A stretch of DNA of 32,235 nt. Source: Endomicrobiales bacterium (GTDB lineage Bacteria > Elusimicrobiota > Endomicrobiia > Endomicrobiales > JAFGIL01). The stretch lies in assembly GCA_016929635.1 (NCBI GenBank), contig JAFGIL010000013.1:1-32235 (forward strand), given 5' to 3'. The notes beneath the pieces were generated by a model. The model ran no database searches. It was given only the letters and a program-made list of their open reading frames with translations, and had not been told where the DNA came from. Position numbers and translations under genes: made by a program. Below are positions 1 through 6,089 of this stretch, piece by piece (the first letter of the stretch is position 1; the number at the start of each line of letters is the position of its first letter).

Positions 1-33
1 GGTATTGTCAAAAGTAAGATGATGAAAAAGTAG

Positions 34-53
34 GGCGAGGCTTTAGCCTCGCC
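34..53. repeat. GC-rich hairpin 1
   Basis: Perfect inverted repeat GGCGAGGC-TTTA-GCCTCGCC, followed on the + strand by TGGTTTT. It could terminate a gene entering from the left; an in-frame TAG lies at 31-33. It stands out as GC-rich in AT-rich DNA and is paired with a second hairpin ten bases on. A dispersed palindromic repeat is equally possible. Confidence 0.6.
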
Positions 54-62
54 TGGTTTTAA

Positions 63-80
63 GCGACCCTAAAGGGTCGC
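63..80. repeat. GC-rich hairpin 2
   Basis: Perfect inverted repeat GCGACCC-TAAA-GGGTCGC, followed by GCTACGACG. It sits directly after hairpin 1 and has the same architecture (7-8 bp stem, TTTA or TAAA loop). Together they look like one unit of a dispersed intergenic palindrome. There is no T-run after it, so it is not a canonical terminator. Confidence 0.55.
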
Positions 81-114
81 GCTACGACGTTAAAAGTCAA
101 AACATGCGGATTAA

Positions 115-234
115 GTAAAAAAGGAAACAAAGGTGCTAAGTGAAAAAACAGGGGGGCACCTGTTAAAAAGAAGAATTCTTATATAATTTAAATCAAAATG
201 TCAAAAAATACTTGCAAGTTTTTGACATTACGAA
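115..234 (+). repeat. 120-bp shared leader repeat, left copy
   Basis: This block matches the reverse complement of 32116-32235 at 118 of 120 positions without gaps. It contains nested palindromes: AACAGG-N6-CCTGTT (147-164), an overlapping AGGTGC/GCACCT pair (131-136, 156-161), AAGAATTCTT (171-180), and an 11-bp arm pair AATGTCAAAAA/TTTTTGACATT (197-207, 219-229) enclosing ACTTGCAAGT. A consensus TATAAT lies at 182-187, but the -35 position (CCTGTT) is poor, so any promoter here may need an activator. It ends 20 bp before the ATG of the secreted protein at 255. Its function is inferred from position; it could also be a small mobile repeat. Confidence 0.9.
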
Positions 235-254
235 TTCAAAATAGGAGGTATAAA

Positions 255-632
255 ATGAATAGTTTTTTTAAATTCTTACCTGCTGTGCTAATTATAATCT
301 CTAGTACTGTTCAAGCAAATGCTCACCCCCCAAAGGCCATGGATATTGAATTTGATAACGAATCTAGAATGATTAATCTAACCCTAAAACACAATGTAAG
401 AGATAATAAAGAACACTTCATAAACAAAGTCCAAGTTTATGTAGACGGCAATCTTGCCGTTATCCAGAATTTCGGAAGCCAGACAGACAAAAAGTGTCAG
501 AAAATATCCTATATTTTAGTAGATGCAGAAATTGGATCGGAAATCAAAATAATATCGGCATGTAGTATGGGTGGAAACCTTACAAGGACTTTCACAGTTA
601 AGGAAAGCAAGAAACCCCAAACTAAGAAATAA
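255..632 (+). CDS. Small secreted protein, superoxide-reductase-like
   Basis: This is a 125-aa exported protein. The ATG at 255 is chosen over an in-frame upstream ATG at 198, because 198 lies inside the repeat while 255 follows AGGAGGT. Residues 1-23 form a signal peptide ending in AxA, so the mature protein would begin with His24 (HPPKAMDIEF). The body has H46, then EHFINKV (H54), and near the end ACSMGG (C103). The order His...His...HxI...Cys recalls the catalytic domain of neelaredoxin/desulfoferrodoxin (superoxide reductase, Fe-His4-Cys). However, the H-to-HxI spacing is longer and the usual His after the Cys is Gly. It may be a divergent metal-binding relative rather than an active reductase. 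It is first of three co-oriented small genes and lies behind the 120-bp repeat. Confidence 0.75.
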   Translation: MNSFFKFLPAVLIIISSTVQANAHPPKAMDIEFDNESRMINLTLKHNVRDNKEHFINKVQVYVDGNLAVIQNFGSQTDKKCQKISYILVDAEIGSEIKIISACSMGGNLTRTFTVKESKKPQTKK

Positions 633-658
633 GCCTTAATAAGCATAAAGCTTTAAAA

Positions 659-862
659 ATGAAAAATAAATCAGCCCTTAAATCACATAAAAACGCGCTA
701 TATGTCACTGTTGATTTAGACAAAATAAGGAGAAAGTCTATATCATCCGGAAATATAGATACTAAAAAACACGACAGATATAAAGAATTTGACATGGCAA
801 GGAGCTCCGCAAAAAAACAATGCGCTCGCTGTTCCAGGTGCGGTGGGTGTGGAAAATACTAA
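659..862 (+). CDS. Small basic protein with Cys-rich tail
   Basis: A possible 67-aa protein, lysine/arginine-rich with no signal peptide or membrane segment. It ends in CARCSRCGGCGKY: four Cys spaced CxxCxxCxxC in the last 13 residues, a plausible metal or Fe-S binding tail. It lies 26 bp after the SOR-like gene and 16 bp before the hemerythrin gene, which suits a three-gene unit. Against it, the ATG at 659 has no convincing ribosome binding site and no family was recognised. The Cys tail and tight packing are the main support. Confidence 0.45.
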   Translation: MKNKSALKSHKNALYVTVDLDKIRRKSISSGNIDTKKHDRYKEFDMARSSAKKQCARCSRCGGCGKY

Positions 863-878
863 TTAAAAGGGTATATAA

Positions 879-1355
879 ATGACATCTAATAAAAGTATTA
901 TCGAGATCATCTTTAATACACACCATGTTGTCAGTGAAAAGGTTATCATGCTTAGAGCGATTGTTAAACGATACAGTGCTGAAAACTTGTTGGAGAATAC
1001 CGAAAGTATCCTTAACTTCTTTAATAAGATCCTTGTAGAACATTTTAAGAAAGAAGATGAGCTTATTAAAGTGATTAGAAGAGACATCAAGCTTACAGAT
1101 ATTGAGAGCAAGATTATTTCTGAAATAAGCGAAGAACATACAATCTTCTTGAAGGACTTCTCCAGACTAACCGAAATAGCAGGCAATTTGAAACCGGAAC
1201 TAAAAGAAGATTTTATCGAAATATGCAATAATGTAACAGATAAACTGACTATTCACGCGGAAAAAGAAGATAATGTCATTTACCGCATCGGGAAAGAGCA
1301 GTTGAATAGACAACAGCTAGACGAAATTGAAGATGCAATTTCAAAAATAGCTTAA
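879..1355 (+). CDS. Hemerythrin-like HHE domain protein
   Basis: A 158-aa cytoplasmic protein predicted as a four-helix HHE/hemerythrin domain, which binds a di-iron centre and O2, NO or oxidative species. Candidate ligands are His15/His16, His55 with Glu59 (HFKKE), His87 (EEHTIF), and His126 with Glu130 (HAEKE); this is the usual H...HxxxE...H...HxxxE order. There is no signal peptide and no added output domain. The ATG at 879 follows AAAAGGG at close distance. Neighbours are the SOR-like secreted protein and a CBS protein, consistent with an oxidative or nitrosative stress cluster. The single-domain length is normal for bacterial hemerythrin-like proteins, which are often linked to iron-centre repair or oxygen sensing. 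Confidence 0.88.
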   Translation: MTSNKSIIEIIFNTHHVVSEKVIMLRAIVKRYSAENLLENTESILNFFNKILVEHFKKEDELIKVIRRDIKLTDIESKIISEISEEHTIFLKDFSRLTEIAGNLKPELKEDFIEICNNVTDKLTIHAEKEDNVIYRIGKEQLNRQQLDEIEDAISKIA

Positions 1356-1401
1356 TCGATTTATTTCTATTAAGGCATTTTTTATTCAGGGGGTGATTAT
1401 A

Positions 1402-1776
1402 ATGATAAAAGCAAAGGAAATAATGTCAAAAGACGTAATCACCATAAGCCCGGATGCCACGCTTGTAGATGCCATAGAGCTTCTGATAACAAAGGAAATC
1501 AGCGGAATGCCTGTGATTAACGCCAAAAACAAAATAATCGGCATAATTACAGAAAAAGATCTTATAAATTTTGCTTTTAGCGGTAATTTACGGAACACTA
1601 AAGTTAAGGAGGCAATGTCAACAAAGGTTACAACTTTTTCCCCTGACGCAAACGTTGATGAAATTGCCATTGCTATAGCACACAATAAGTTCCGCAGAGT
1701 GCCGATTGTTGAAAACGACGAAGTGCTCGGGATCATCTCAAGGCGCGACATAATACGCGTAGCACTTAAAATTTAA
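1402..1776 (+). CDS. CBS domain-pair protein
   Basis: A 124-aa protein made only of two CBS domains (about 5-60 and 68-122), which typically dimerise and sense adenine nucleotides. The repeated signatures AKEIMSKDVITISPDATL...GMPVIN...IIGIITEKDLI and VKEAMSTKVTTFSPDA...RRVPIV...VLGIISRRDII are clear. The ATG at 1402 is preferred over a GTG at 1393, because the CAGGGGGTGAT ribosome site is properly spaced only from 1402. It has no fused enzyme or channel, so its partner is unknown. It lies 46 bp after hemerythrin, possibly in the same transcript. Confidence 0.9.
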   Translation: MIKAKEIMSKDVITISPDATLVDAIELLITKEISGMPVINAKNKIIGIITEKDLINFAFSGNLRNTKVKEAMSTKVTTFSPDANVDEIAIAIAHNKFRRVPIVENDEVLGIISRRDIIRVALKI

Positions 1777-1791
1777 GCATCTTACCCTGCT

Positions 1792-1818
1792 TTGACTACT
1801 GGAAAAACTTTGTATGAT
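1792..1818 (+). promoter_or_regulatory. Candidate promoter for the nifS-nadA unit
   Basis: TTGACT (1792-1797) and TATGAT (1813-1818) are separated by 15 bp, shorter than the preferred 17. They lie in the 76-bp gap before the cysteine desulfurase gene, whose start is at 1853. Good hexamers but poor spacing make this tentative. Confidence 0.3.
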
Positions 1819-1852
1819 TTTGTAAAATAGCTGAATCATAAAGGTAATATAT

Positions 1853-3022
1853 ATGCCCCAAAAAAGAATATACATGGACCATAATGCAACTACCCCGGCA
1901 AGACCTGAAGTAGTGGAGGCGATGCTGCCTTATTTCACAAAAATCTTCGGCAATGCATCGGGGCTTTATTCCTTCGGCATTGAGTCAAAAAAGGCACTTG
2001 AATCCTCCAGGGAAACAGTCGCTGATTTCCTGGGTGCAAAACCGAAAGAAATCATATTTACGGGAAGCGGAACAGAAAGCGATAACCTGGCCATTAAAGG
2101 AACTGCGTTTGCGAATAAATCAAAAGGCAACCATATAATTACCTCATCCATAGAACATGCGGCAGTATTAAATACATGCGGTTATTTAGAAAAAAACGGA
2201 TTTAAAGTTACATACTTACCCGTGGACGAATACGGGATCATCAATCCTTCCGATGTGAAAAAAGCCATCACTAAATCTACCGTACTTATCAGCATAATGT
2301 ACGCCAACAACGAAACAGGCGTAATCCAGCCTATCAGAGAAATCGGAAAAATTGCAGCAGAAAAAGAGGTTTTATTCCATACAGATGCAGTCCAGTCGGT
2401 TGGAAAGATACCTGTTCACGTTAATGAATTGAATGTTGATCTGCTTTCTATGTCAGGCCATAAAATATACGGGCCAAAAGGAATCGGAGCCTTGTACATA
2501 AAGAGCGGCACAAGAATCGAGCCTATAATACACGGCGGCCACCATGAAAGAAACCTTAGAGCAGGCACTGAAAACGTTGCTTTGATAGCCGGGCTAGGGA
2601 AAGCTGTTGAAATAATGAAAAAACAAATGGAAAAAGAAGTAAAACATATCAGGGGCTTAAGAGATAACCTTTGGAAAAAAATAAAGGATAAAATAGAAGA
2701 CGTCCGCTTAAACGGGCATCCCGAATTCAGGGTTCCGAATACTCTGAATGTTATATTCAAATATATAGAAAGCGAGGCAGTAATAGTTGACCTGGATTTG
2801 AAAGGAATCGCTGTTTCCGGAGGTTCTGCATGTTCTTCGAAGCTTTCGGAACCTTCCCATGTGCTAACTGCAATGGGCATTGACGCCGCCAGCGCCCAGA
2901 GCACCATAAGATTCAGCCTGGGAAAAGATAATACAGAAAAAGATATTGATGATTTGATGGATGTTCTGCCCGAAATAATAAAGAGATTAAGGAAAATATC
3001 CCCCTTATACAATAAAAAATGA
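1853..3022 (+). CDS. nifS: Cysteine desulfurase, NifS/IscS family
   Basis: A 389-aa PLP enzyme that takes sulfur from cysteine as a persulfide for Fe-S clusters and other thiolation. The family N-terminus is clear (YMDHNATTPARPEVVEAM). The PLP lysine is K204 in SGHKIYGPKG, and the catalytic cysteine is C327 in GGSACSSKLSEPS on the mobile loop. Length is normal. The start follows AAAGGT. It overlaps nadA by 4 bp (ATGA), so the two are translationally coupled. In many bacteria a NifS-type desulfurase sits in nad operons to mature the NadA 4Fe-4S cluster. No iscU, iscR or nadB/nadC is nearby, which supports a dedicated NadA role, although general Fe-S supply cannot be excluded. Confidence 0.95.
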   Translation: MPQKRIYMDHNATTPARPEVVEAMLPYFTKIFGNASGLYSFGIESKKALESSRETVADFLGAKPKEIIFTGSGTESDNLAIKGTAFANKSKGNHIITSSIEHAAVLNTCGYLEKNGFKVTYLPVDEYGIINPSDVKKAITKSTVLISIMYANNETGVIQPIREIGKIAAEKEVLFHTDAVQSVGKIPVHVNELNVDLLSMSGHKIYGPKGIGALYIKSGTRIEPIIHGGHHERNLRAGTENVALIAGLGKAVEIMKKQMEKEVKHIRGLRDNLWKKIKDKIEDVRLNGHPEFRVPNTLNVIFKYIESEAVIVDLDLKGIAVSGGSACSSKLSEPSHVLTAMGIDAASAQSTIRFSLGKDNTEKDIDDLMDVLPEIIKRLRKISPLYNKK

Positions 3023-3924
3023 ATAGATTAATCGATAAAATACTGGATTTAAAGAAAAAAAGAAATGCCATTTTTCTTGTACACAACTATCAGCCTCCTG
3101 AAATACAGAATATTGCGGACATATTGGGCGACTCCCTTGATTTAAGCAGAAAAGCAAAAGAATCAAGTGCAAAAACAATAGTTTTCTGTGGGGTACACTT
3201 TATGGCAGAGACTGCCTCTATACTCTGCCCAGATAAAGAAGTACTGCTCCCTGAACTAGCCGCAGGATGCCCCATGGCGGATATGGTTACGGGCAAAAAA
3301 CTGCGCGATTTAAAAAAGAAACATCCCGGGGTACCTGTTGTATGCTATATCAACACAACAGCGGAAGTAAAGGCTGAAAGCGATATATGCTGCACATCTG
3401 CCAATGCCGTAAAAATCGTAAATTCGATTGATGCCGATAAAATAATATTTGTCCCGGATAAAAACCTTGGCCACTACGTATCAACAAAAACCAAAAAAGA
3501 TATAATATTGTGGGACGGATACTGCCCTGTTCACGTCGCTATTTCAGCCCGGCATGTGCTGGATGCAAAGAAAAAGCATCCGAATGCCGAAGTTCTGGCA
3601 CATCCTGAATGTACACCTGATGTGGTGGATTTAGCGGACAAAATACTTTCCACTACAGGCATATGCGCCTACGCCAAAGAATCAAAAAATAAGGAATTCA
3701 TAATCGGAACCGAGCTGGGCATAATTTACCGCCTTAAAAAAGAAAACCCCGATAAATCATTCTATCCTGCATCTGAATCTGCGGTTTGCCAGAACATGAA
3801 AAAGATAACACTTGAAAAAATCCTTTGGGCACTTGAGGATATGAAATTTAAAGTGACAGTTGAAGAAAATATTTCCAAAAAGGCTATCGGGTGTATTGAT
3901 AAAATGCTAAAATTAAGCATATAA
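3019..3924 (+). CDS. nadA: Quinolinate synthase A
   Basis: A 301-aa 4Fe-4S enzyme that condenses iminoaspartate with dihydroxyacetone phosphate to quinolinate in NAD synthesis. Hallmarks are VHNYQPPEIQNIAD near the N-terminus, GVHFMAETA, and LAHPEC. The three cluster cysteines are C84 (AAGCPMAD), C169 (DGYCPVH) and C257 (AVCQNMKK). Length matches the compact class. It overlaps the end of the desulfurase gene. Aspartate oxidase/dehydrogenase and NadC are not in the window, so iminoaspartate must come from a gene elsewhere. Confidence 0.97.
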   Translation: MNRLIDKILDLKKKRNAIFLVHNYQPPEIQNIADILGDSLDLSRKAKESSAKTIVFCGVHFMAETASILCPDKEVLLPELAAGCPMADMVTGKKLRDLKKKHPGVPVVCYINTTAEVKAESDICCTSANAVKIVNSIDADKIIFVPDKNLGHYVSTKTKKDIILWDGYCPVHVAISARHVLDAKKKHPNAEVLAHPECTPDVVDLADKILSTTGICAYAKESKNKEFIIGTELGIIYRLKKENPDKSFYPASESAVCQNMKKITLEKILWALEDMKFKVTVEENISKKAIGCIDKMLKLSI

Positions 3925-3936
3925 AAGGAGAAAACT

Positions 3937-4404
3937 ATGAAAAGAAATCTAATTCCCTGTTTATTATTGATTGCAATTTTATCTTTATCGTGCACTAATA
4001 ATACTAATAAAAAAATCGTACAAAAAGAGGCAACACTTTCATCTAAACCCATGAATACAGAAGGTTCTATAAAGTGGGTTTATGACTTATCAGAGGGCCT
4101 TGAGGCCGCAAAAAATTCCAATAAGCCATTAATGGTAGATTTTACAGCGGGCTGGTGCAGCTGGTGTAAGAAACTGGATAGAGAAGTTTTCTCAAATCCG
4201 GATGTTTCCGAGATAGCAAAAAATTTTGTAAATGTTAAAGTGGATACCGATAAATTCCCGGATGATGCCAGAAAATACAGAGTAAGAGGCCTGCCTACAA
4301 TACTATTTCTAAATTCTGAAGGTAATGTTATCCAGCAAATTGTCGGATACAGGGACAGCGATTATTTTGTCGATACAATGTCCAAGATAGTTAAATCCCT
4401 TTAA
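3937..4404 (+). CDS. Thioredoxin-fold lipoprotein, CSWC active site
   Basis: A 155-aa exported thioredoxin-like protein. A hydrophobic leader ends in lipobox LSLSC, so it is probably anchored through Cys19 in the periplasm. A Ser/Lys/Asn-rich spacer precedes the fold. The redox motif is WCSWCKKLD, and the cis-Pro loop is RGLPTILF. It resembles the C-terminal domain of DsbD and thioredoxin_7 proteins. It lies just upstream of CcdA, which would supply electrons from cytoplasmic thioredoxin, so its likely role is reduction of periplasmic disulfides or haem-c apoproteins. The ATG at 3937 follows AAAAGGAG. It is a clear paralogue of the protein at 14842-15315, sharing the W-x-Y-GL-x-AK region, VKV-T-K, VRGLPT and VGYR. 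Confidence 0.93.
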   Translation: MKRNLIPCLLLIAILSLSCTNNTNKKIVQKEATLSSKPMNTEGSIKWVYDLSEGLEAAKNSNKPLMVDFTAGWCSWCKKLDREVFSNPDVSEIAKNFVNVKVDTDKFPDDARKYRVRGLPTILFLNSEGNVIQQIVGYRDSDYFVDTMSKIVKSL

Positions 4405-4410
4405 AAACAC

Positions 4411-4459
4411 CCCCTCACCTTTAATCCTCCCCCCAAGGGGAGAGGAAAGAGGTGAGGGG
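4411..4459. repeat. Long C/G-rich hairpin between trx lipoprotein and ccdA
   Basis: CCCCTCACCTTT pairs with AAAGAGGTGAGGGG around an inner CCCC-AA-GGGG stem, making a nearly continuous 20-bp hairpin. It has no T-run, so it is more likely a dispersed intergenic palindrome than a terminator. Its right arm supplies the only ribosome-site-like stretch (GAGGGG) for ccdA, so folding could mask translation of that gene. Confidence 0.7.
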
Positions 4460-4468
4460 TTCAATTAA

Positions 4469-5191
4469 TTGAATATGTCAAATTTTTCTGAATTCCCCAT
4501 AATTGCAAGTTTTCTGGCCGGTATTGCCACGTTTATAAGCCCGTGCGTACTTCCGTTGATACCTGCATATATAACATTTATAACGGGTGCATCGTTAGAT
4601 GACCTAAAGACCGGTAAAAATTCGGCAATTAAGACTTTCCTTTATGCTCTTTCTTTTGTCTTAGGATTCAGCATTATTTTTATCTTACTGGGTGTTTCAG
4701 CCAGCGCCCTCGGAAATGCACTCAGCCAGAAAAAGGATATTATCCGCTGGGCAGGCGGTATAATAATAATCGTTTTCGGTATTCATATAACCGGAATAAT
4801 CAAAATAAAATTCCTTTATCAGGAAAAAAGATTCCAGATGCAGAAATCTTCTTTGGGCTACCTAGGGGCATTCTTTATCGGGATAGTTTTTGCCATTGGA
4901 TGGACTCCATGCGTGGGCCCGATTCTATCTTCAATACTCATTCTGGCATCAACACAGGATACAGTACGCAAGGGAACACTGCTCCTGATCATCTACTCTA
5001 CGGGGCTTGCCATACCGTTTTTATTGACAGCGCTTTTTATAAATAAAGCCCTGCAAATATTTACAAGAATAAAAAAGTACTTCGGAATTATAGAGACCGC
5101 CTCAGGCGTGATACTTGTTTTAATAGGAATCCTGATTATCACGGACAGTTTTAAAGTAATAACAATTTTTTTTAATAAAATACTGGGTTAA
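4469..5191 (+). CDS. ccdA: CcdA cytochrome c biogenesis / thiol transporter
   Basis: A 240-aa inner membrane protein with about six hydrophobic segments. It carries the paired CcdA/DsbD-beta signatures FISPCVLPLIPAYITF near residue 22 and GWTPCVGPILSS near residue 150; the two cysteines shuttle electrons from cytoplasmic thioredoxin to periplasmic thiol proteins. The start could be TTG at 4469 (9 bp after GAGGGG) or ATG at 4475; both give nearly the same protein. It follows the thioredoxin lipoprotein, its probable acceptor, and a 55-aa membrane protein follows it closely. The short form without fused domains is typical of CcdA. Confidence 0.95.
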   Translation: MNMSNFSEFPIIASFLAGIATFISPCVLPLIPAYITFITGASLDDLKTGKNSAIKTFLYALSFVLGFSIIFILLGVSASALGNALSQKKDIIRWAGGIIIIVFGIHITGIIKIKFLYQEKRFQMQKSSLGYLGAFFIGIVFAIGWTPCVGPILSSILILASTQDTVRKGTLLLIIYSTGLAIPFLLTALFINKALQIFTRIKKYFGIIETASGVILVLIGILIITDSFKVITIFFNKILG

Positions 5192-5205
5192 CCGGAGGTA
5201 ATTTT

Positions 5206-5373
5206 ATGGAGTTTTACAGCCTTATTAAACCGTTGGGAATCATCACGTATACTTTGCTTTTAATCACTATTATAAGCGGCAAACTGCAATGGAACATGAA
5301 AAAGCATATAATACTTGCCTCTATTACTGTTATACTTGCAACTATTCATGCAATATTGGTAATTCTTTACTAA
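5206..5373 (+). CDS. 55-aa two-helix membrane protein with paired His
   Basis: A short gene with an excellent ribosome site (CCGGAGGTAATTTT) directly before ATG 5206, 14 bp after ccdA. The protein begins MEFYSLIKPLGIITYTLL and has two hydrophobic helices (about 10-25 and 35-54) joined by a short polar turn GKLQWNMKKH. H34 and H48 lie 14 residues apart at the two ends of helix two. This spacing is common for axial b-haem ligands in cytochrome b or ferric-reductase-like bundles, which would need an oligomer or partner here. No family was recognised. Position suggests a role with CcdA and the thioredoxin lipoprotein in trans-membrane electron flow. The reading frame and ribosome site are seen; haem binding is inference. 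Confidence 0.75.
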   Translation: MEFYSLIKPLGIITYTLLLITIISGKLQWNMKKHIILASITVILATIHAILVILY

Positions 5374-5376
5374 AAA

Positions 5377-5407
5377 AATCAGCCCCGATCCTTTATCGGA
5401 GCTGATT
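5377..5407. terminator. Bidirectional terminator hairpin
   Basis: AATCAGC-CCCGAT pairs with ATCGG-AGCTGATT across CCTTT. On the - strand the stem is followed by a run of seven T (A-run at 5372-5378 on +), a canonical terminator for the leftward gene 5480-6019. On the + strand it lies 3 bp after the 55-aa gene and can end the ccdA unit. Confidence 0.75.
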
Positions 5408-5412
5408 TCCAA

Positions 5413-5428
5413 ATAATTCGTATCTATC
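5413..5428 (+). repeat. 16-bp inverted repeat, left arm
   Basis: ATAATTCGTATCTATC here is the exact reverse complement of 6035-6050. The two arms flank one gene (5480-6019). The left arm lies beyond the stop codon; the right arm lies just upstream of the ribosome site. Confidence 0.85.
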
Positions 5429-5479
5429 TATAAGCCCTCAAATCAATCCCTGTTACTTCAATATAAGTTACTTATCATT

Positions 5480-6019
5480 TTACTGAGAAGATTCGGTTAT
5501 GCCGTCCTGTATACCGCCCTCCATCTCATACTGGCCGTCTTTGGATTTTGAAACCGGAGATTGATCTTGAGCCTTGCTTTTAGCTCTTTTCCTCGCTTTT
5601 TTAGCCGACTTTTTATAAGTCTGTTTTTTCCAAACATTGATTTTAGCAGCGACATTTTGGCCATTTTCGTCTTGTTTGTAATAAGCTGTAACCTTATCTC
5701 CAACAGCTACATCGGAACATTGTATTTTCTCTTTGCTTTTAGTGTATTTTGTTTTTTCATTTAGTAAAACTTCCTGTTTGTCGCCTTTTTTATCCTCTAT
5801 AACCATTGTTCCTGATTCCTTATCAATGGAAACAACTTTATAACCCTGAAATTTCGGAAGTGTCGCTTTCTTTCCCGCTCTTTTTTTACTTTGAGCTGCT
5901 GCTTTTTTTGCGGCAGTAGCTTCATTGCCCGCGGCTCCCTTTTCAGTTTTACTAAATGATTCGCTGTTGAAACATAAGATTAAACCTATGGCCAAAGCCA
6001 AAGATATAATTGTCTTCAT
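5480..6019 (-). CDS. Lysine-rich exported protein, DUF5666-like
   Basis: A 179-aa protein with a signal peptide (about 1-23), a Lys/Ala-rich stretch (24-55), a compact beta domain (about 55-130), and a very basic tail (KKSAKKARKRAKSK) that ends acidic. The core GYKVVSIDKESGTMVIEDKKG...TKYTK...VAVGDKVTAYY resembles DUF5666/OB-like domains, where short strands alternate with VxVGDxV. The ATG at 6019 follows GAGGAGGAAAG. The basic tails suggest binding to a polyanion such as surface polysaccharide or nucleic acid, which is inference. It lies 70 bp downstream of the PorV-like gene, and exact 16-bp inverted repeats flank it. Confidence 0.75.
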   Translation of the reverse strand: MKTIISLALAIGLILCFNSESFSKTEKGAAGNEATAAKKAAAQSKKRAGKKATLPKFQGYKVVSIDKESGTMVIEDKKGDKQEVLLNEKTKYTKSKEKIQCSDVAVGDKVTAYYKQDENGQNVAAKINVWKKQTYKKSAKKARKRAKSKAQDQSPVSKSKDGQYEMEGGIQDGITESSQ

Positions 6020-6034
6020 CTTTCCTCCTCTTTT

Positions 6035-6050
6035 GATAGATACGAATTAT
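6035..6050 (-). repeat. 16-bp inverted repeat, right arm
   Basis: GATAGATACGAATTAT is the perfect complement of 5413-5428. It lies within the 5' untranslated region of the gene ending at 5480, roughly 16 bases before its start codon. In an mRNA spanning both arms, the 3' end could pair with the leader next to the ribosome site. Confidence 0.85.
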
Positions 6051-6089
6051 CATTTAAAGAGGTTCCTTTAATCACCTCCCGGTCTTTTA

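Noticed and set aside
1-33. Possible C-terminal end of an upstream gene (GIVKSKMMKK then TAG)
   Set aside because: Ten codons at the window edge cannot be told from chance; no family signal. The hairpin after it is compatible with a terminator but not proof.
198-254. Upstream ATG of the first secreted protein, adding 19 residues
   Set aside because: It lies inside the repeat, has no ribosome site, and would hide the clear signal peptide starting at 255.
762-1228. Long leftward reading frames opposite the hemerythrin gene
   Set aside because: They are shadows of a well-supported gene on the other strand and show no ribosome site or domain.
2416-3012. A 198-codon leftward frame opposite the cysteine desulfurase
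   Set aside because: The + strand frame has all catalytic motifs; the opposite frame has no recognisable domain.
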